A stretch of DNA of 64,000 nucleotides from Clavibacter zhangzhiyongii (GTDB taxonomy: Bacteria; Actinomycetota; Actinomycetes; Actinomycetales; Microbacteriaceae): NCBI RefSeq assembly GCF_014775655.1, contig NZ_CP061274.1, forward strand, positions 1,612,001 through 1,676,000, in the 5' to 3' direction. The position numbers were made by a program, and so were the translations under genes. Within the stretch, counting starts at the first letter, position 1; the number at the start of each line of letters is the position of its first letter. Below the pieces are notes generated by a model. That model was not told the DNA's origin. It did not search any database and was given only the letters and a program-made list of their open reading frames with translations. This document shows, one piece after another, positions 26,772 through 36,258 of this stretch.

Positions 26772-27787
26772 AGATCCTGCAGCTGCTGCTCCGCCCCCAG
26801 ATCGGCGGCGCCGAGACCCTGGTGGCCGGTCTCGCGACCGAGTGGCGCCGGATGGGGCACGACAGCGAGCTGGCCTACCTCGATCCCGAAGGGGAGCCCA
26901 CGGGGAGGCTGGCACGCGGACGACGGCTGCACCGGACGATCCGCGCGATCGCACCCGACCTCGTCGTCTCCCACTCCGCCCTCCCGAACCTCTACTCGAG
27001 CCTCGTGACGCCGCGTCGCACCCCGCTCCTGTCCGTGCTGCACAGCGCCACCGACGACTTCGCCTCCTCCCTGCTGCGGACGGCGGAGGCTCCAAGCCGT
27101 CGCCGGGGGAGGACCGTCATCGCGGTGAGTCGGAAGCAGGTGGACGAGTACGTGGCGCACTTCCCGCGGAGGCCACGCCCCGTCCTCATCCCCAACGGCA
27201 TCAGCGACGACCTGCCGCGGAAGGCCGGCGCCCCGTCGCGGCCCGTCCGCGTGATCACGATGGCGCGCGTGGCGGGTCAGAAGGAGCCGGAGCTGTGGCT
27301 CGACGTGGTCGAGCGCCTCTCCTCGCTGGATCCCGCCCTCGAGTTCTCGTGGGCCGGTCCCGTCCTCGACTCGGACCCGCGCATCGCCCGGTTCCGCTCG
27401 GACGCCCGGACGCGGGGGTTCGCGCATCTCCTCACCGGCCCGTCGGCGGACGTGGGCGCCGACCTCGCCGCCGCGGACATCTGCTTCCACCCGTCGAGCA
27501 GGGAGGCGCACAGCATCGGCGTCCTCGAGGCGGCGGCGGTCGGTCTCCCCGTCGTCTGCAGCGAGGACGTGGCGGCCACGCTGCAGTCCTACGTCCCCGC
27601 CGCGACGTTCGCCTCGGGGGACCCGTCGTCCGCCGTCGCCGCCGTCCGGGCCGTGGTCGACGACTACCCGGCCGTCCTCGGCGCGGCACAGGGGACCGCC
27701 GAGCGCGTCCGGGCCGAGTTCAGCATCTCGGCGACCGCGATCGCGTACCTCCGGGTCGCGGGGGTGGACGGCCGCTCCACGTCGTAG
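26768..27787 (+). CDS. Family 4 glycosyltransferase
   Basis: 339-residue GT-B transferase. MKILQLLLRPQIGGAETLVAGLATEWRRMG (1-30) is the family's acceptor-side glycine loop. 'PVRVITMARVAGQKEPELWLDVVE' is the donor-side turn, and 'ICFHPSSREAHSIGVLEAAAVGLPVVC' carries the E-x7-E pair. Translationally coupled to the flippase gene (ATGA). Donor unknown. Confidence 0.88.
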   Translation: MKILQLLLRPQIGGAETLVAGLATEWRRMGHDSELAYLDPEGEPTGRLARGRRLHRTIRAIAPDLVVSHSALPNLYSSLVTPRRTPLLSVLHSATDDFASSLLRTAEAPSRRRGRTVIAVSRKQVDEYVAHFPRRPRPVLIPNGISDDLPRKAGAPSRPVRVITMARVAGQKEPELWLDVVERLSSLDPALEFSWAGPVLDSDPRIARFRSDARTRGFAHLLTGPSADVGADLAAADICFHPSSREAHSIGVLEAAAVGLPVVCSEDVAATLQSYVPAATFASGDPSSAVAAVRAVVDDYPAVLGAAQGTAERVRAEFSISATAIAYLRVAGVDGRSTS

Positions 27788-27925
27788 GGGCGGCAGGTCA
27801 CCTGGCGCGACAGCGGGAGATCGGCCGCCTCATATCGTCGACGGTCACGCGCCGCGGAGAGGCGAGGCAGGGTCGGGGGACGGCCCGGCCCTCCGGCGCA
27901 CAGCGGGAGGGGGAGCGCCCGCCCG

Positions 27926-29233
27926 CTACCCCGTGTGCGCGGGAGCAGCCGTGGCCACAGCCGGCGACCTCGGGCCGGGGGACGACGACCGCACATCCGC
28001 CCGTCCGCGCTCGTCCGTCGGCAGCTCCACCAGGGACCCGCTCCGCGCGTTGAACAGCACGAACACCAGGGGCAGGAGGGCCGGGACCAGGTAGAGCCGC
28101 CCCGGTGCGCTCGTGACCTCCGTCATGCCGGCCGCCAGCCACACCACCGCCATCCCGAGCGCGATGATCCGCGCCTCGGGATCGGTCCGTCGGGCGCACA
28201 GGATGATTGCTCCGACGAGGGCCAGCGCGCCCAGCAGTCCGGTGGACACGAGCACCTCCAGCGCGAGGTTGTGCGCGCTGTAGTTGGCGGTGAGAGCCGT
28301 CGTGATGGGCTGCCGGACCCAGTACGTGGATCCCACGCCGAGCAGGGGGTTCTGCTGGATGAGCTCCTGCGCCTTCAGCCAGAGGACGCCGCGGTAGGTG
28401 AACGCGTCCGGCTGCCACGTCGTGACCGCCACCGCGCCCACGAGGAGCGCCGTGGTGATCGTGAGCGCTGCCATGAGGCGCGTCCGCACCTGGATGCGCA
28501 TCCTCGTCGTCGTGCGGATGAGGAGCGCCGCGACGAGGGCCAGGGACCACATGATGAGGGCGGAGCGGCTGCTGCAGAGGTCGACGAGCAGCCCGGACGC
28601 GACGACCGCGATGAGCGCCCATGCCGTCTTCCGCGCGGTCAGGATGATGGGGAAGGAGAGGATCGCGATCGCCACGCCGAGCGCGTTGCCGGATCCCAGC
28701 TCCCCGAGCTGCTGACCCCAGAGGGAGCACTTGTCGAGGCGGCATGCGCCCACGATCGATCCCACCGCGCCGTAGAGCGCGATCATGACGGCCATCGCCT
28801 TGAGCGAGTGCACCAGTCCGAGCAGGACGAGCCGGACGTCCACGGGCTGGCGATCGACCGCCAGAGCGGGGAGGAAGGCGAAGGCCGCGATGAACGGCGT
28901 CAGGGACAGCTCGCCCGCCGCGAACGCCATGGGGATGCACAGCAGGAGGAGGAGGAGCAGGTGACCCCCGTAGACCTTCCCCCGGCTGAGGCTCCGAGCA
29001 CCGATGACGGCACCCGCGACGAGCATGGGCACGAAGCGCGCGATGGACAGCAGCTCGTTGGCACCGCCGGCGCTGTCCTGCGAGAGCTCGGTGACGCGCA
29101 GGATCCCCGTGAGGCCGAACCCGGAGACGACCCACAGGTAGTACGGCGACCGCCAGGCCTCGCGGAAGCGCGGACCCGCCGTCGGCAGGAGCACGAGCAG
29201 GACGGCCGAGACCAGGAGGACGAGCTGCGCCAT
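27926..29233 (-). CDS. O-antigen ligase / Wzy-like polymerase
   Basis: 435-residue membrane protein with about eleven helices. The central hydrophilic loop followed by 'LIQQNPLLGVGSTYWVRQPITTALTANYSAHNLALEVLVSTGLLG' (about 290-340) matches the Wzy_C/WaaL pattern: G-x-G...H-N-x-x-L-E at a conserved spacing. Probably polymerises repeat units outside the membrane. Residues 400-435 are a charged cytosolic tail. It lies upstream (in transcription terms, downstream) of the initiating transferase gene on the same strand with a 106-base gap. Confidence 0.82.
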   Translation of the reverse strand: MAQLVLLVSAVLLVLLPTAGPRFREAWRSPYYLWVVSGFGLTGILRVTELSQDSAGGANELLSIARFVPMLVAGAVIGARSLSRGKVYGGHLLLLLLLCIPMAFAAGELSLTPFIAAFAFLPALAVDRQPVDVRLVLLGLVHSLKAMAVMIALYGAVGSIVGACRLDKCSLWGQQLGELGSGNALGVAIAILSFPIILTARKTAWALIAVVASGLLVDLCSSRSALIMWSLALVAALLIRTTTRMRIQVRTRLMAALTITTALLVGAVAVTTWQPDAFTYRGVLWLKAQELIQQNPLLGVGSTYWVRQPITTALTANYSAHNLALEVLVSTGLLGALALVGAIILCARRTDPEARIIALGMAVVWLAAGMTEVTSAPGRLYLVPALLPLVFVLFNARSGSLVELPTDERGRADVRSSSPGPRSPAVATAAPAHTG

Positions 29234-29339
29234 CAGAGGATGCCCCCCGGGAGTCCGAGGACTACGAGGACGCCGAGGTCGCCCATGGGGTCTGCTCCGG
29301 TCGCTCCCGTTCCCCGCCGCCGGTCACCACGTGCGCCCA

Positions 29340-30905
29340 TCAATACGCCCCCTCACGCCGCAGCACGGCACGTGCCGTCTTCCACAGGATCACGAGATCC
29401 CCCACGATCGACCAGTTCTCCACGTAGTAGAGGTCGAGCCGCACGCTGTCCTCCCACGAGAGGTTCGACCGGCCGCTGACCTGCCAGAGGCCCGTGATGC
29501 CCGGCTTCACGAGGAAGCGGCGGTGCACCTTGGTCTCGTACGACTCGACCTCACGGGCGAGCGGCGGGCGTGGGCCCACGAGCGACATCGACCCGTTCAG
29601 CACGTTCACCAGCTGCATCAGCTCGTCGAGGCTGTAGCGCCGGAGGAACCGGCCGACCGGCGTCACGCGCGGGTCGTCCTTCATCTTGAACAGCACCGAG
29701 TTGCCAGCGTCCCGGGACTGCTTCTCGAGCTCGAGGAGCCGCGCCTCGGCGTCGGTCACCATGGTGCGGAACTTGAGCATGAGGAACGGTCGCCCGTTGA
29801 TGCCCACTCGCTCCTGCCGGAACAGCACGGGGCCCGGCGTGCTCAGCCGGATCGTCATGGCGATCGCGAGGAGCAGGGGAGAGGAGAGGACCAGGATCAG
29901 GGCGCTCGCGAGGATGTCGAAGGCGCGCTTCGCGAAGAGCTTGGTGCCCTCGTAGCGCGGCGTCTCGACGTGGATGAGGGGGAGGCCGGCCACCGGACGC
30001 GTGTGGATCCGCGGCCCGCCGATGTCGGTGAGGCTCGGCGCGACGACCAGGTGCTGGCGTCCGGGCTCGAGCGACCAGCTCAGCTCCCGGATCCGCTCGG
30101 CCGAGAGCTCGTCGTTGCTGGCGATGACGATGGTGTCGGCGTCGACGGCGCGCATGGCGGCCTGGAGGTCGTCGAGCTTGCCGAGGACGGGGATGCCGGT
30201 TCCCGGCAGCGTGGCCGCGATGACGCCGGATGGGATGCACGCGCCCACCACGAGGTAGCCGGCGTACGGCTGGCGCGCGAGCTCGCGGGCGAGGAAGCCG
30301 GTGGACGCCTCGGATCCGATGAGCAGGACGCGGGAGGAGTAGCGGCCCTTGGTGCGCTGGACGTTGAGCCACTGCCGCCACATCCAGCGACTGAGCACGA
30401 GGGTCACGAGGCCGAGCGGCAGGGCGATGATGATGTAGCCGCGCGCGAACTCGATGCGGCCGAGGAACGCGACGATGGCGACGAGGCCGAACAGGCGGAC
30501 GGTCGCGCTGAGGATGAGCCGGTACTCCTGGGGGCCGGTCCCGAGCACGCGGTAGCTGCGCGTGCCGTAGAGGCCGAGGGCGAGCATCCAGCTGGCGATG
30601 ATGATGATCGAGATGAGCGAGTAGCTCACGGTCACGCCCTCGATGTCGCCGTTGAAGGCGACGTCCGAGGTCGAGACCCCGAACCAGGCGATCTGCACGC
30701 CGAACACGACCCAGATGAGCACGAGCAGGTCGGTGATGACGAGCCCGAAGGCGTAGGTGCGGCGCCACTCGTGCGCCTTGGCGTGGCTGAGCTCGGTCTC
30801 CGGCCCCGACATCACGCCGGACGGCTCGGCGTTCCGGCCTCGCGTGCGTGCCCGCGGAGCGGCTGCGGTCCGTGCGTCGTCGTGCGTCGCCTGCTGTTCG
30901 ATCAT
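29340..30905 (-). CDS. Undecaprenyl-phosphate sugar phosphotransferase (WcaJ/CpsE type)
   Basis: Initiates repeat-unit synthesis by moving a sugar-1-phosphate from a nucleotide sugar onto undecaprenyl phosphate. 521 residues: four predicted helices (about 50-180), a CoA-binding-like domain (190-310), and the catalytic C-terminal domain (about 325-521) with LFAKRAFDILAS, MLKFRTMVTDAE, SLDELMQLVNVLNG, SLVGPRPPL and PGITGLWQVSGRS. ATG 30905 follows GGGGGGA. Complete by length and motifs. The identity of the first sugar (glucose or galactose most commonly) is not visible. Confidence 0.93.
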   Translation of the reverse strand: MIEQQATHDDARTAAAPRARTRGRNAEPSGVMSGPETELSHAKAHEWRRTYAFGLVITDLLVLIWVVFGVQIAWFGVSTSDVAFNGDIEGVTVSYSLISIIIIASWMLALGLYGTRSYRVLGTGPQEYRLILSATVRLFGLVAIVAFLGRIEFARGYIIIALPLGLVTLVLSRWMWRQWLNVQRTKGRYSSRVLLIGSEASTGFLARELARQPYAGYLVVGACIPSGVIAATLPGTGIPVLGKLDDLQAAMRAVDADTIVIASNDELSAERIRELSWSLEPGRQHLVVAPSLTDIGGPRIHTRPVAGLPLIHVETPRYEGTKLFAKRAFDILASALILVLSSPLLLAIAMTIRLSTPGPVLFRQERVGINGRPFLMLKFRTMVTDAEARLLELEKQSRDAGNSVLFKMKDDPRVTPVGRFLRRYSLDELMQLVNVLNGSMSLVGPRPPLAREVESYETKVHRRFLVKPGITGLWQVSGRSNLSWEDSVRLDLYYVENWSIVGDLVILWKTARAVLRREGAY

Positions 30906-31043
30906 CGTCCCCCCAAGCCGATGGTGCGTCCCCCAGAGTCACCGTCGGCTCTCGGTCATGAGACTACAGGCGATCCCGCCGATCCCCGTCGGCCCGGCCT
31001 TCGAGGCGCCGCGGGACACCGGCAGCGGACAGCCGCGGGGGAG

Positions 31044-31331
31044 TCAGATGCGGGTCCAGGCGCCGCCGTCGCGACGGGTGACGGTCGCGCGCTCCACGTC
31101 GACGAGCTGCGCGGTGCGGGCGCGCACGGCTCCGGCGATCCGCTCGGCGGCGGGATCGTCCTCCGCGGTGAAGCGCACGGTGAGACGCGGCTCGCCGCGG
31201 ACGACCTGGAGGTCGTTCGCCTCGAGCGTCGCGACGCGGGCGGCCTCGGCGGCGGCCGCCGGCAGGACCTCCGCGGGCTCGGCGCCGGGTCGGAGCGCGC
31301 CGACGGTCATGGTGATGCGGTAGGAGGGCAC
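31044..31331 (-). CDS. Small conserved-looking protein, function unknown
   Basis: 95 residues from GTG 31331. Predicted alternation of strands and helices: SYRITMTVGALRPG, a helix AEPAEVLPAAAAEAARVATLEAND, strands LQVVRGEPRLTVRFTAED, helix DPAAERIAGAVRARTAQL and strand VERATVTRR. The pattern resembles a single ferredoxin-like or ACT-sized domain and the frame shows normal high-GC third-position bias, so it is probably real. No family recognised. Confidence 0.6.
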   Translation of the reverse strand: MPSYRITMTVGALRPGAEPAEVLPAAAAEAARVATLEANDLQVVRGEPRLTVRFTAEDDPAAERIAGAVRARTAQLVDVERATVTRRDGGAWTRI

Positions 31332-31368
31332 GGTCGATGGTCTCGCATCGCGGGCCCTGCGTTAACTG

Positions 31369-31404
31369 GAGAACGGCCCCGACCACATGGTCGGAGCCGT
31401 TCTC
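31369..31404. terminator. Terminator downstream of the cold-shock gene
   Basis: GAGAACGGC...GCCGTTCTC (31369-31377 with 31396-31404) with an inner CCGACC/GGTCGG stem. It lies between the 3' end of the minus-strand cold-shock gene and the start of the next minus-strand gene. Confidence 0.65.
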
Positions 31405-31447
31405 GGAAGCTCAGCGTGCGTCGCTCACCAGTGGTGAGCGGGTGGCG

Positions 31448-31651
31448 TTAGAGCGGGCGGATGTTCTCAGCCTGGGGACCCTTGGGGCCCTGGGCGACCT
31501 CGAACTCGACCTTCTGGTTCTCGTCGAGCGACTTGTAGCCGCCCGTCGCGATCGCGGAGTAGTGAGCGAACACATCCGCGGTTCCGTTGTCGGGAGCGAT
31601 GAAGCCGAAGCCCTTTTCAGCGTTGAACCACTTGACGGTGCCTGTTGCCAT
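31448..31651 (-). CDS. Cold-shock protein, CspA family
   Basis: 67-residue single-domain RNA/DNA chaperone. It has both nucleic-acid motifs: KGFGFI (13-18, RNP1) and VFAHYSAI (27-34, RNP2 variant with His30 and Tyr31). [14 protein letters not shown] opening and length are canonical. ATG 31651 has AAGGA upstream. A TAGGGT -10-like hexamer lies about 100 bases upstream, which would give a long 5' untranslated region, as is usual for cold-shock mRNAs that are regulated by leader folding. Confidence 0.95.
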   Translation of the reverse strand: MATGTVKWFNAEKGFGFIAPDNGTADVFAHYSAIATGGYKSLDENQKVEFEVAQGPKGPQAENIRPL

Positions 31652-31896
31652 GACGAAATTTCCTTCAAAAGAGATGCATCGATCCCGGGACCCGGGACCG
31701 CGGGTCGGAAGCCCCTCGTGATCTCCCGGCGGACCGGGTGGATCGTGAGGACCTGACGACTTGTGAGCAACCCTAGCGGGTGGGAGCCGCATCTTGGGGG
31801 ATGCCAGCACATTCGCATCCGGCATTTCCTCCGATGACGCCCTGTGGGGGGATCGCGACGGCAGGGCGCGTCGGAGGGTGGGGCGATGATGGGGGA

Positions 31897-33567
31897 GTGC
31901 ACATCCTGGTCGCGAGGACGCCCGAGGGCGTGCGGCTCGTCGACCTCGATGCCGCCGGACGCGTCACGGCGGAGCGGGTCGTCGCCTCCGCGGACTGGCC
32001 GGCGGTCGCCGCCGAGCGTGAGCGCGCGGATCCGTCCCCGCGCTGGGTGTGGGACGACACGTCCGCCTGGGCCCGCACGCTGCTGCCCGCCGGCGTCCGC
32101 GTCGCGCGCTGCCACGACCTCCGGCTCTGCCACGCCATCCTGCGGCTCTCCGTCCAGAGCTCCGGCAGCACGCTCGCCCGCGCGCCGCTCGGCCCTTGGG
32201 ACACCGGCCGGCCGGCGGAGCGCGAGCCGTCCGCGGCCGCGACGCTCTTCGACGACCTCGACGCGCCGGAGGGCCGGTCGACGGAGGAGCTGGTCGCCGA
32301 GCTGCGGCTCCAGCTCGAGGCCGTCGCGGGCAGCACGGAGCCCGGACGCCTCCGCCTGCTGCTCGCCGCGGAGTCCGCGGGTGCGCTCGTCGCCGCCGAG
32401 ATGTCCGCCGACGGGCTGCCCTGGGACACCGCCGTCCACGACGCGCTCCTCGTCGACGCGCTCGGCGGCCGCCCGGCGCACGGCGGCGCGCCGCCTGCCC
32501 TCGTCCGGCTGGCCGCGCGGATCCGCGAGCTCCTGCACGCGCCCGACCTCAACGTGGACAGCCCGCCGGAGGTCCTGCGCGCGCTCCGACGCGCCGGCAT
32601 CGACGCGGCGAGCACCCGGCAGTGGGAGCTGCAGGAGATCGACCACCCGGTCATCCCGCCGCTGCTCGAGCACAAGAAGCTGTCGCGGCTGCTGACCGCG
32701 AACGGCTGGACGTGGATGGAGACGTGGATCCGCGACGGCCGCTTCCATCCCGAGTACGTCCCGGGCGGCGTCGTCACGGGGCGGTGGGCGGCGAGCGGCG
32801 GCGGGGCGCTGCAGCTCCCGCGCCAGATCCGGTCGGCCGTGCGGGCGGACCCCGGCTGGCGGCTCGTGGTCGCGGACGCCGCGCAGCTCGAGCCGCGCGT
32901 CCTCGCCGCGCTGGCCGAGGACCGCGCCATGGCGGATGCCGGTCGCGGCACCGACCTCTACCAGGGGCTCGTCGACGCGGGCGTCGTGGACACCCGCGCG
33001 CACGCGAAGGTGGCGATGCTCGGCGCCATGTACGGCGCTACCTCCGGGGAGAGCGGCCGGCTCATGCCCCGGCTCGTCCGGGCGTACCCGAAGGCGACAG
33101 GCTACGTCGAGCTGGCGGCGCGCACGGGGGAGAGCGGCGGGGTCGTCAGCACGCGCCTCGGACGCTCCTCGCCGCCGCCCGGCGACGCCTGGCGCGACGT
33201 CCAGCAGAGCGGACGGGCGGGCGAGGCGTCGGCGGCCGACGCCGCGCGTGCCCGCACCGCCGCGCGCGACCAGGGGCGGTTCACCCGCAACTTCGTGGTG
33301 CAGGGCAGCGCCGCCGAGTGGGCCCTCTGCTGGCTCGCGGGGCTCCGTCGCCGGCTCGCCGCGATGGAGCGCCCGGGATCGCGGCCGCACCTCGTCTTCT
33401 TCCTGCACGACGAGGTGATGGTGCACGCACCGGATGACCGCGTGGACGAGGTCCGGACGGCGGTCGCGGACGCGGCCGCGGAGGCCGGGCGCCTGCTGTT
33501 CGGCGACGCCCCGGTCGACTTCCCCGTCACGATCGCGGTGGTCGACGACTACGCCCAGGCCAAGTGA
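31897..33567 (+). CDS. Family A DNA polymerase-like protein ('bifunctional 3'-5' exonuclease/DNA polymerase')
   Basis: 556-residue stand-alone relative of the Pol I polymerase domain found in actinobacteria. Motif A is [14 protein letters not shown] (near 325), motif [19 protein letters not shown] (near 368, with the catalytic-helix Arg, Lys and Tyr) and motif C FLHDEVMV (near 502). The N-terminal 190 residues correspond to the exonuclease-like region but show no clear DEDD metal ligands, so exonuclease activity is doubtful. GTG 31897 follows GGGGGA. Not the replicative Pol I, which is much longer. Biological role unknown; DNA repair is plausible. Confidence 0.82.
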   Translation: MHILVARTPEGVRLVDLDAAGRVTAERVVASADWPAVAAERERADPSPRWVWDDTSAWARTLLPAGVRVARCHDLRLCHAILRLSVQSSGSTLARAPLGPWDTGRPAEREPSAAATLFDDLDAPEGRSTEELVAELRLQLEAVAGSTEPGRLRLLLAAESAGALVAAEMSADGLPWDTAVHDALLVDALGGRPAHGGAPPALVRLAARIRELLHAPDLNVDSPPEVLRALRRAGIDAASTRQWELQEIDHPVIPPLLEHKKLSRLLTANGWTWMETWIRDGRFHPEYVPGGVVTGRWAASGGGALQLPRQIRSAVRADPGWRLVVADAAQLEPRVLAALAEDRAMADAGRGTDLYQGLVDAGVVDTRAHAKVAMLGAMYGATSGESGRLMPRLVRAYPKATGYVELAARTGESGGVVSTRLGRSSPPPGDAWRDVQQSGRAGEASAADAARARTAARDQGRFTRNFVVQGSAAEWALCWLAGLRRRLAAMERPGSRPHLVFFLHDEVMVHAPDDRVDEVRTAVADAAAEAGRLLFGDAPVDFPVTIAVVDDYAQAK

Positions 33568-33580
33568 CCCGAGCCCGGAC

Positions 33581-33614
33581 GCGACGCCCGGCCCCCGAGG
33601 GGGCCGGGCGTCGC
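33581..33614. terminator. Strong bidirectional terminator
   Basis: Perfect 15-bp stem GCGACGCCCGGCCCC / GGGGCCGGGCGTCGC (33581-33595 with 33600-33614) around a short CGAG loop, between convergent genes. Confidence 0.8.
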
Positions 33615-33630
33615 ACGGTCGTGGGGAGGA

Positions 33631-33819
33631 TCAGCCGCCGGAGCCGACGTCGCCCTCGTGGTCGTCGCCCTCGCTCGTGTTGCTGCCGGAGCCGTCGGGC
33701 GCGGACTCGTCGGAGCCGCTCTCCGTCGTGATCGAGGAGGAGGACGACTCGGCGTGCTCCTCGGTGTGGGTCGTCGTGCCGTCGTCGTCGGTCGAGGTGC
33801 TCTCGTGATCTGTGCTCAT
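33631..33819 (-). CDS. Small acidic Ser/Thr/Asp/Glu-rich protein
   Basis: 62 residues, MSTDHESTSTDDDGTTTHTE onward, almost wholly Ser, Thr, Asp, Glu and Gly with no hydrophobic core: intrinsically disordered. Low-complexity frames can be spurious, but a TACGGT -10 hexamer (complement at 33826-33831) lies 6 bases before the ATG, the same leaderless arrangement as def and panB, and a terminator follows 17 bases after the stop. No function proposed. Confidence 0.55.
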   Translation of the reverse strand: MSTDHESTSTDDDGTTTHTEEHAESSSSSITTESGSDESAPDGSGSNTSEGDDHEGDVGSGG

Positions 33820-33925
33820 GGTCCGACCGTACGCTCGCCGTCCCCGCCACGGAACCCCGCCGGGCGGAGGACACGCGCGCGGCGGCCGACTTGGCCGCGG
33901 CCCCGTGGGCGGCGAGGATGGGGGG

Positions 33926-34780
33926 ATGACCGATCCCGCCGCGTCCGCCCCCTCCGCTCCCACCGATCCGGCTGAGGTGCTCGCCCTCTACCGCTCCCGC
34001 CGCGAGCAGATGGTGGTCATGCCGCAGGGCAACCTGGCGCTCGTCAACACGCAGTGGCTCGCCCACGACGCGGCGCCGCAGCCCGTGCACGGCATCGCGG
34101 GCACCTGGTCGCCCCTCGAACCCGGCGTCTCCGGCCTCCGGGTGCAGGCGTCGGCCGCCGACGGGATCCGCGTGGACGGGGTCCTCGTCGACGGCGAGGC
34201 CATCGTGCGCGGCCGTGACGACCCGAACCCGTCCGCGGTCGTCGCGAGCGACACCGTGTCCGCCTTCGTCATCGCGGACGAGGACGGCATGTACGCGTTG
34301 CGCGTCTGGGACGCGCAGTCCGACGCGATCCGCGACTTCGGCGGGATCGACGCGTTCCCGTACTCCGAGGAGTGGGTGGTCGAGGCCGACTTCACCCCCA
34401 TCGAGGGCGGCCGGGCCATGGGCTTCGAGCACCTCAAGGACGACGGCGCCACCAAGGACAAGGTCGTTCCCGGGGAGATCACCTTCACGAAGGACGGCGT
34501 CGACTACGAGCTCGCCGCGTTCCGCGAGGGCCGCGCGCTCCTGCTGGTGTTCTCCGACGCGACGAGCGGCGACTCCACCTACGGCGTCGGCCGCTTCCTG
34601 ATGGTCGCGCCCTCGCCCGACGGCACGATCACCCTCGACTTCAACCGCGCCTACCTGCCGCCGTGCGCGTTCAGCTACAACTTCAACTGCCCGATGCCGC
34701 CGAAGCAGAACCGCTTCACCGTGCCCATCGAGGCGGGGGAGAAGAACGTGCTCGCCACGGGCGGCGGCCTGCTCCACTAG
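33926..34780 (+). CDS. DUF1684 family protein
   Basis: 284 residues, cytosolic. Pattern of the DUF1684 family: an N-terminal helix ending in a YRSRREQ-type segment (22-28), a beta-rich body (VWDAQSDAIRDFGGIDAFPY), and the C-terminal signature 'TITLDFNRAYLPPCAFSYNFNCPMPPKQNRFTVPIEAGEK', in which N-R-A-Y-x-P-P-C-A...C-P-x-P-x-x-N is characteristic and may bind metal through the cysteines. ATG 33926 has GGGGG directly before. Biochemical role of the family is not established. Confidence 0.87.
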   Translation: MTDPAASAPSAPTDPAEVLALYRSRREQMVVMPQGNLALVNTQWLAHDAAPQPVHGIAGTWSPLEPGVSGLRVQASAADGIRVDGVLVDGEAIVRGRDDPNPSAVVASDTVSAFVIADEDGMYALRVWDAQSDAIRDFGGIDAFPYSEEWVVEADFTPIEGGRAMGFEHLKDDGATKDKVVPGEITFTKDGVDYELAAFREGRALLLVFSDATSGDSTYGVGRFLMVAPSPDGTITLDFNRAYLPPCAFSYNFNCPMPPKQNRFTVPIEAGEKNVLATGGGLLH

Positions 34781-34783
34781 GGG

Positions 34784-35383
34784 TCAGCGCGGCGCGTCCT
34801 CGCGGCGTGCCGGTCGTCCGCGGCGCGGCGCCGCGCCGAGCCCGGCGGGCCGCGACCCCCCGGCCCGTGCCGCCCGGATGCGCCGTTCCGCCGCGTCGAG
34901 GAAGGCGAGTCGCGCCGCGACCTGCGCCTCCTGCGCCTCGACGGCGAGCAGGCGCTCCAGCTGGACGTCGTCGGCATCCGCCTCCAGATCCTCGCGGAGC
35001 CGAGCCAGCGCCGCGGCCTCGTCCTGCGAGCTGGCCCGCTGGATCCGCACCACCTCGCCGGCGTCCGCGCCCGGGAGCGACAGCGCGAGCGCGACCTTGA
35101 CGAGCAGCTCGTCGCGCCCGCCGACCCCGGCGACCGCGCCTCCGAGCCATGCGGCCACCTCGGCGCTGCCGGCCTCGGTGATCGTGTACGGGACGTGACC
35201 CGCCTCGTCGGTCGCGCCCTTGACGACGAGCCCGTCCCGTTCGAGCCGGTCGAGGGTGTTGTAGATCTGGCCGACGTTGAGCGGCACGGCGGTCCCGGTG
35301 CGCCGCGAGAACTCGGTGCGGAGCTGGTAGCCGTAGCAGGTGCCCTCGGTCAGGACGGCGAGGAGCGCATGCCGCACCGACAT
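34784..35383 (-). CDS. PadR family transcriptional regulator
   Basis: 199-residue DNA-binding regulator. Winged helix at 1-80: SVRHALLAVLTEGTCYGYQLRTEF, then LNVGQIYNTLDRLERDGLV as recognition helix and wing, and VPYTITEAG. The C-terminal half (85-170) is the Vir_act_alpha_C-type helical dimerisation region, ending in an Arg-rich tail. ATG 35383 has a GGGGCGGGG stretch upstream. It sits tail-to-tail with DUF1684 with a 3-base gap. PadR proteins usually repress efflux genes; the target is unknown. Confidence 0.88.
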   Translation of the reverse strand: MSVRHALLAVLTEGTCYGYQLRTEFSRRTGTAVPLNVGQIYNTLDRLERDGLVVKGATDEAGHVPYTITEAGSAEVAAWLGGAVAGVGGRDELLVKVALALSLPGADAGEVVRIQRASSQDEAAALARLREDLEADADDVQLERLLAVEAQEAQVAARLAFLDAAERRIRAARAGGSRPAGLGAAPRRGRPARREDAPR

Positions 35384-35646
35384 CCCCGCCCCGTCTCCCG
35401 GCCCCAACGGGCCGACACCCGCAGCCTAGGCATTCCCGGCATGCATCCCGGGGGGACCCGCCGAGACCGCCGATTCGCCGAACCGACCCGCTGCGGCGCG
35501 TCGCGCCCGCGATGTTGCCGACGCACAGGATCACCCGGCATGATGAGACCCGTCGGCGCTCGCGCCGGTCGCACCGGCAGGTGTGGAGCTCGTCCATCGC
35601 ACGCAGATCGTTGGGGAAGACGCATCTGATCGGATGGAGGAGACCC

Positions 35647-36165
35647 ATGGAAGCACCCGTCGCCAACTCAAGACCGGCTCGAGGAGTGCTCTACGTGCAC
35701 TCCTCCCCTCGCGCGCTCTGCCCCCATGTCGAATGGGCAGCGGGTCGCGCGCTCGGTCACGCCGTGAACTTCACGTGGAACCCGCAGCCGGTGCTGAAGG
35801 GCGCCATGCGCGCGGAGTACTACTGGGAGGGCCCGGAGGGATCCGGCGCCGCCATCGCCAGCGGCCTCCGCGGCTGGGAGCACCTCCGCTACGAGGTCAC
35901 CGAGGACGCCGGCCCGGGCCGCGACGGCGGAAGGTGGATGCACACGCCCGACCTCGGCGTCTTCTTCGCGCAGACGGACACGGCCGGCAACACGGTCATC
36001 CCCGAGGACCGCATCCGCTACGCCCTCGACGTCGCTGGCTCGAACACCCTCGAGCTGCACCGCGAGCTGCGCCTCGCCATGGGGCAGGCGTGGGACGACG
36101 AGCTCGAGGCCTTCCGCCACGCGAGCGACTTCAGCCCGGTCGTCTGGCTTCATAAGGTCGGCTGA
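35647..36165 (+). CDS. DUF3145 family protein
   Basis: 172 residues, soluble. RGVLYVHSSPRALCPHVEWAAGRALG (12-37) and FTWNPQPVLKGAMRAEYYWEGPEGSGAAIASGLRGWEHLRYEVTED are the well-conserved blocks of DUF3145, a family restricted to actinobacteria. ATG 35647 is preceded by GGAGG at 6 bases. The gene ends just before a strong terminator that it shares with the convergent fabF. Its adjacency to the fatty-acid operon may be coincidental. Function unknown. Confidence 0.9.
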   Translation: MEAPVANSRPARGVLYVHSSPRALCPHVEWAAGRALGHAVNFTWNPQPVLKGAMRAEYYWEGPEGSGAAIASGLRGWEHLRYEVTEDAGPGRDGGRWMHTPDLGVFFAQTDTAGNTVIPEDRIRYALDVAGSNTLELHRELRLAMGQAWDDELEAFRHASDFSPVVWLHKVG

Positions 36166-36205
36166 CCCGCTCCGCTCCCCGCGGACGGCTCCTCCCGCTC
36201 CGCCC

Positions 36206-36253
36206 CGCACGACGAGAGGCCCCGACCATCCGGTCGGGGCCTCTCGTCGTGCG
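36206..36253. terminator. Very strong bidirectional terminator
   Basis: Perfect 22-bp inverted repeat with an ATCC loop (arms 36206-36227 and 36232-36253) between convergent DUF3145 and fabF. Confidence 0.88.
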
Positions 36254-36258
36254 TGCGA

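Noticed and set aside
31448-31825. 125-residue N-terminally extended cold-shock protein
   Set aside because: The 58 extra residues have no domain and fall in the leader. The 67-residue form is canonical and has its own ribosome site.
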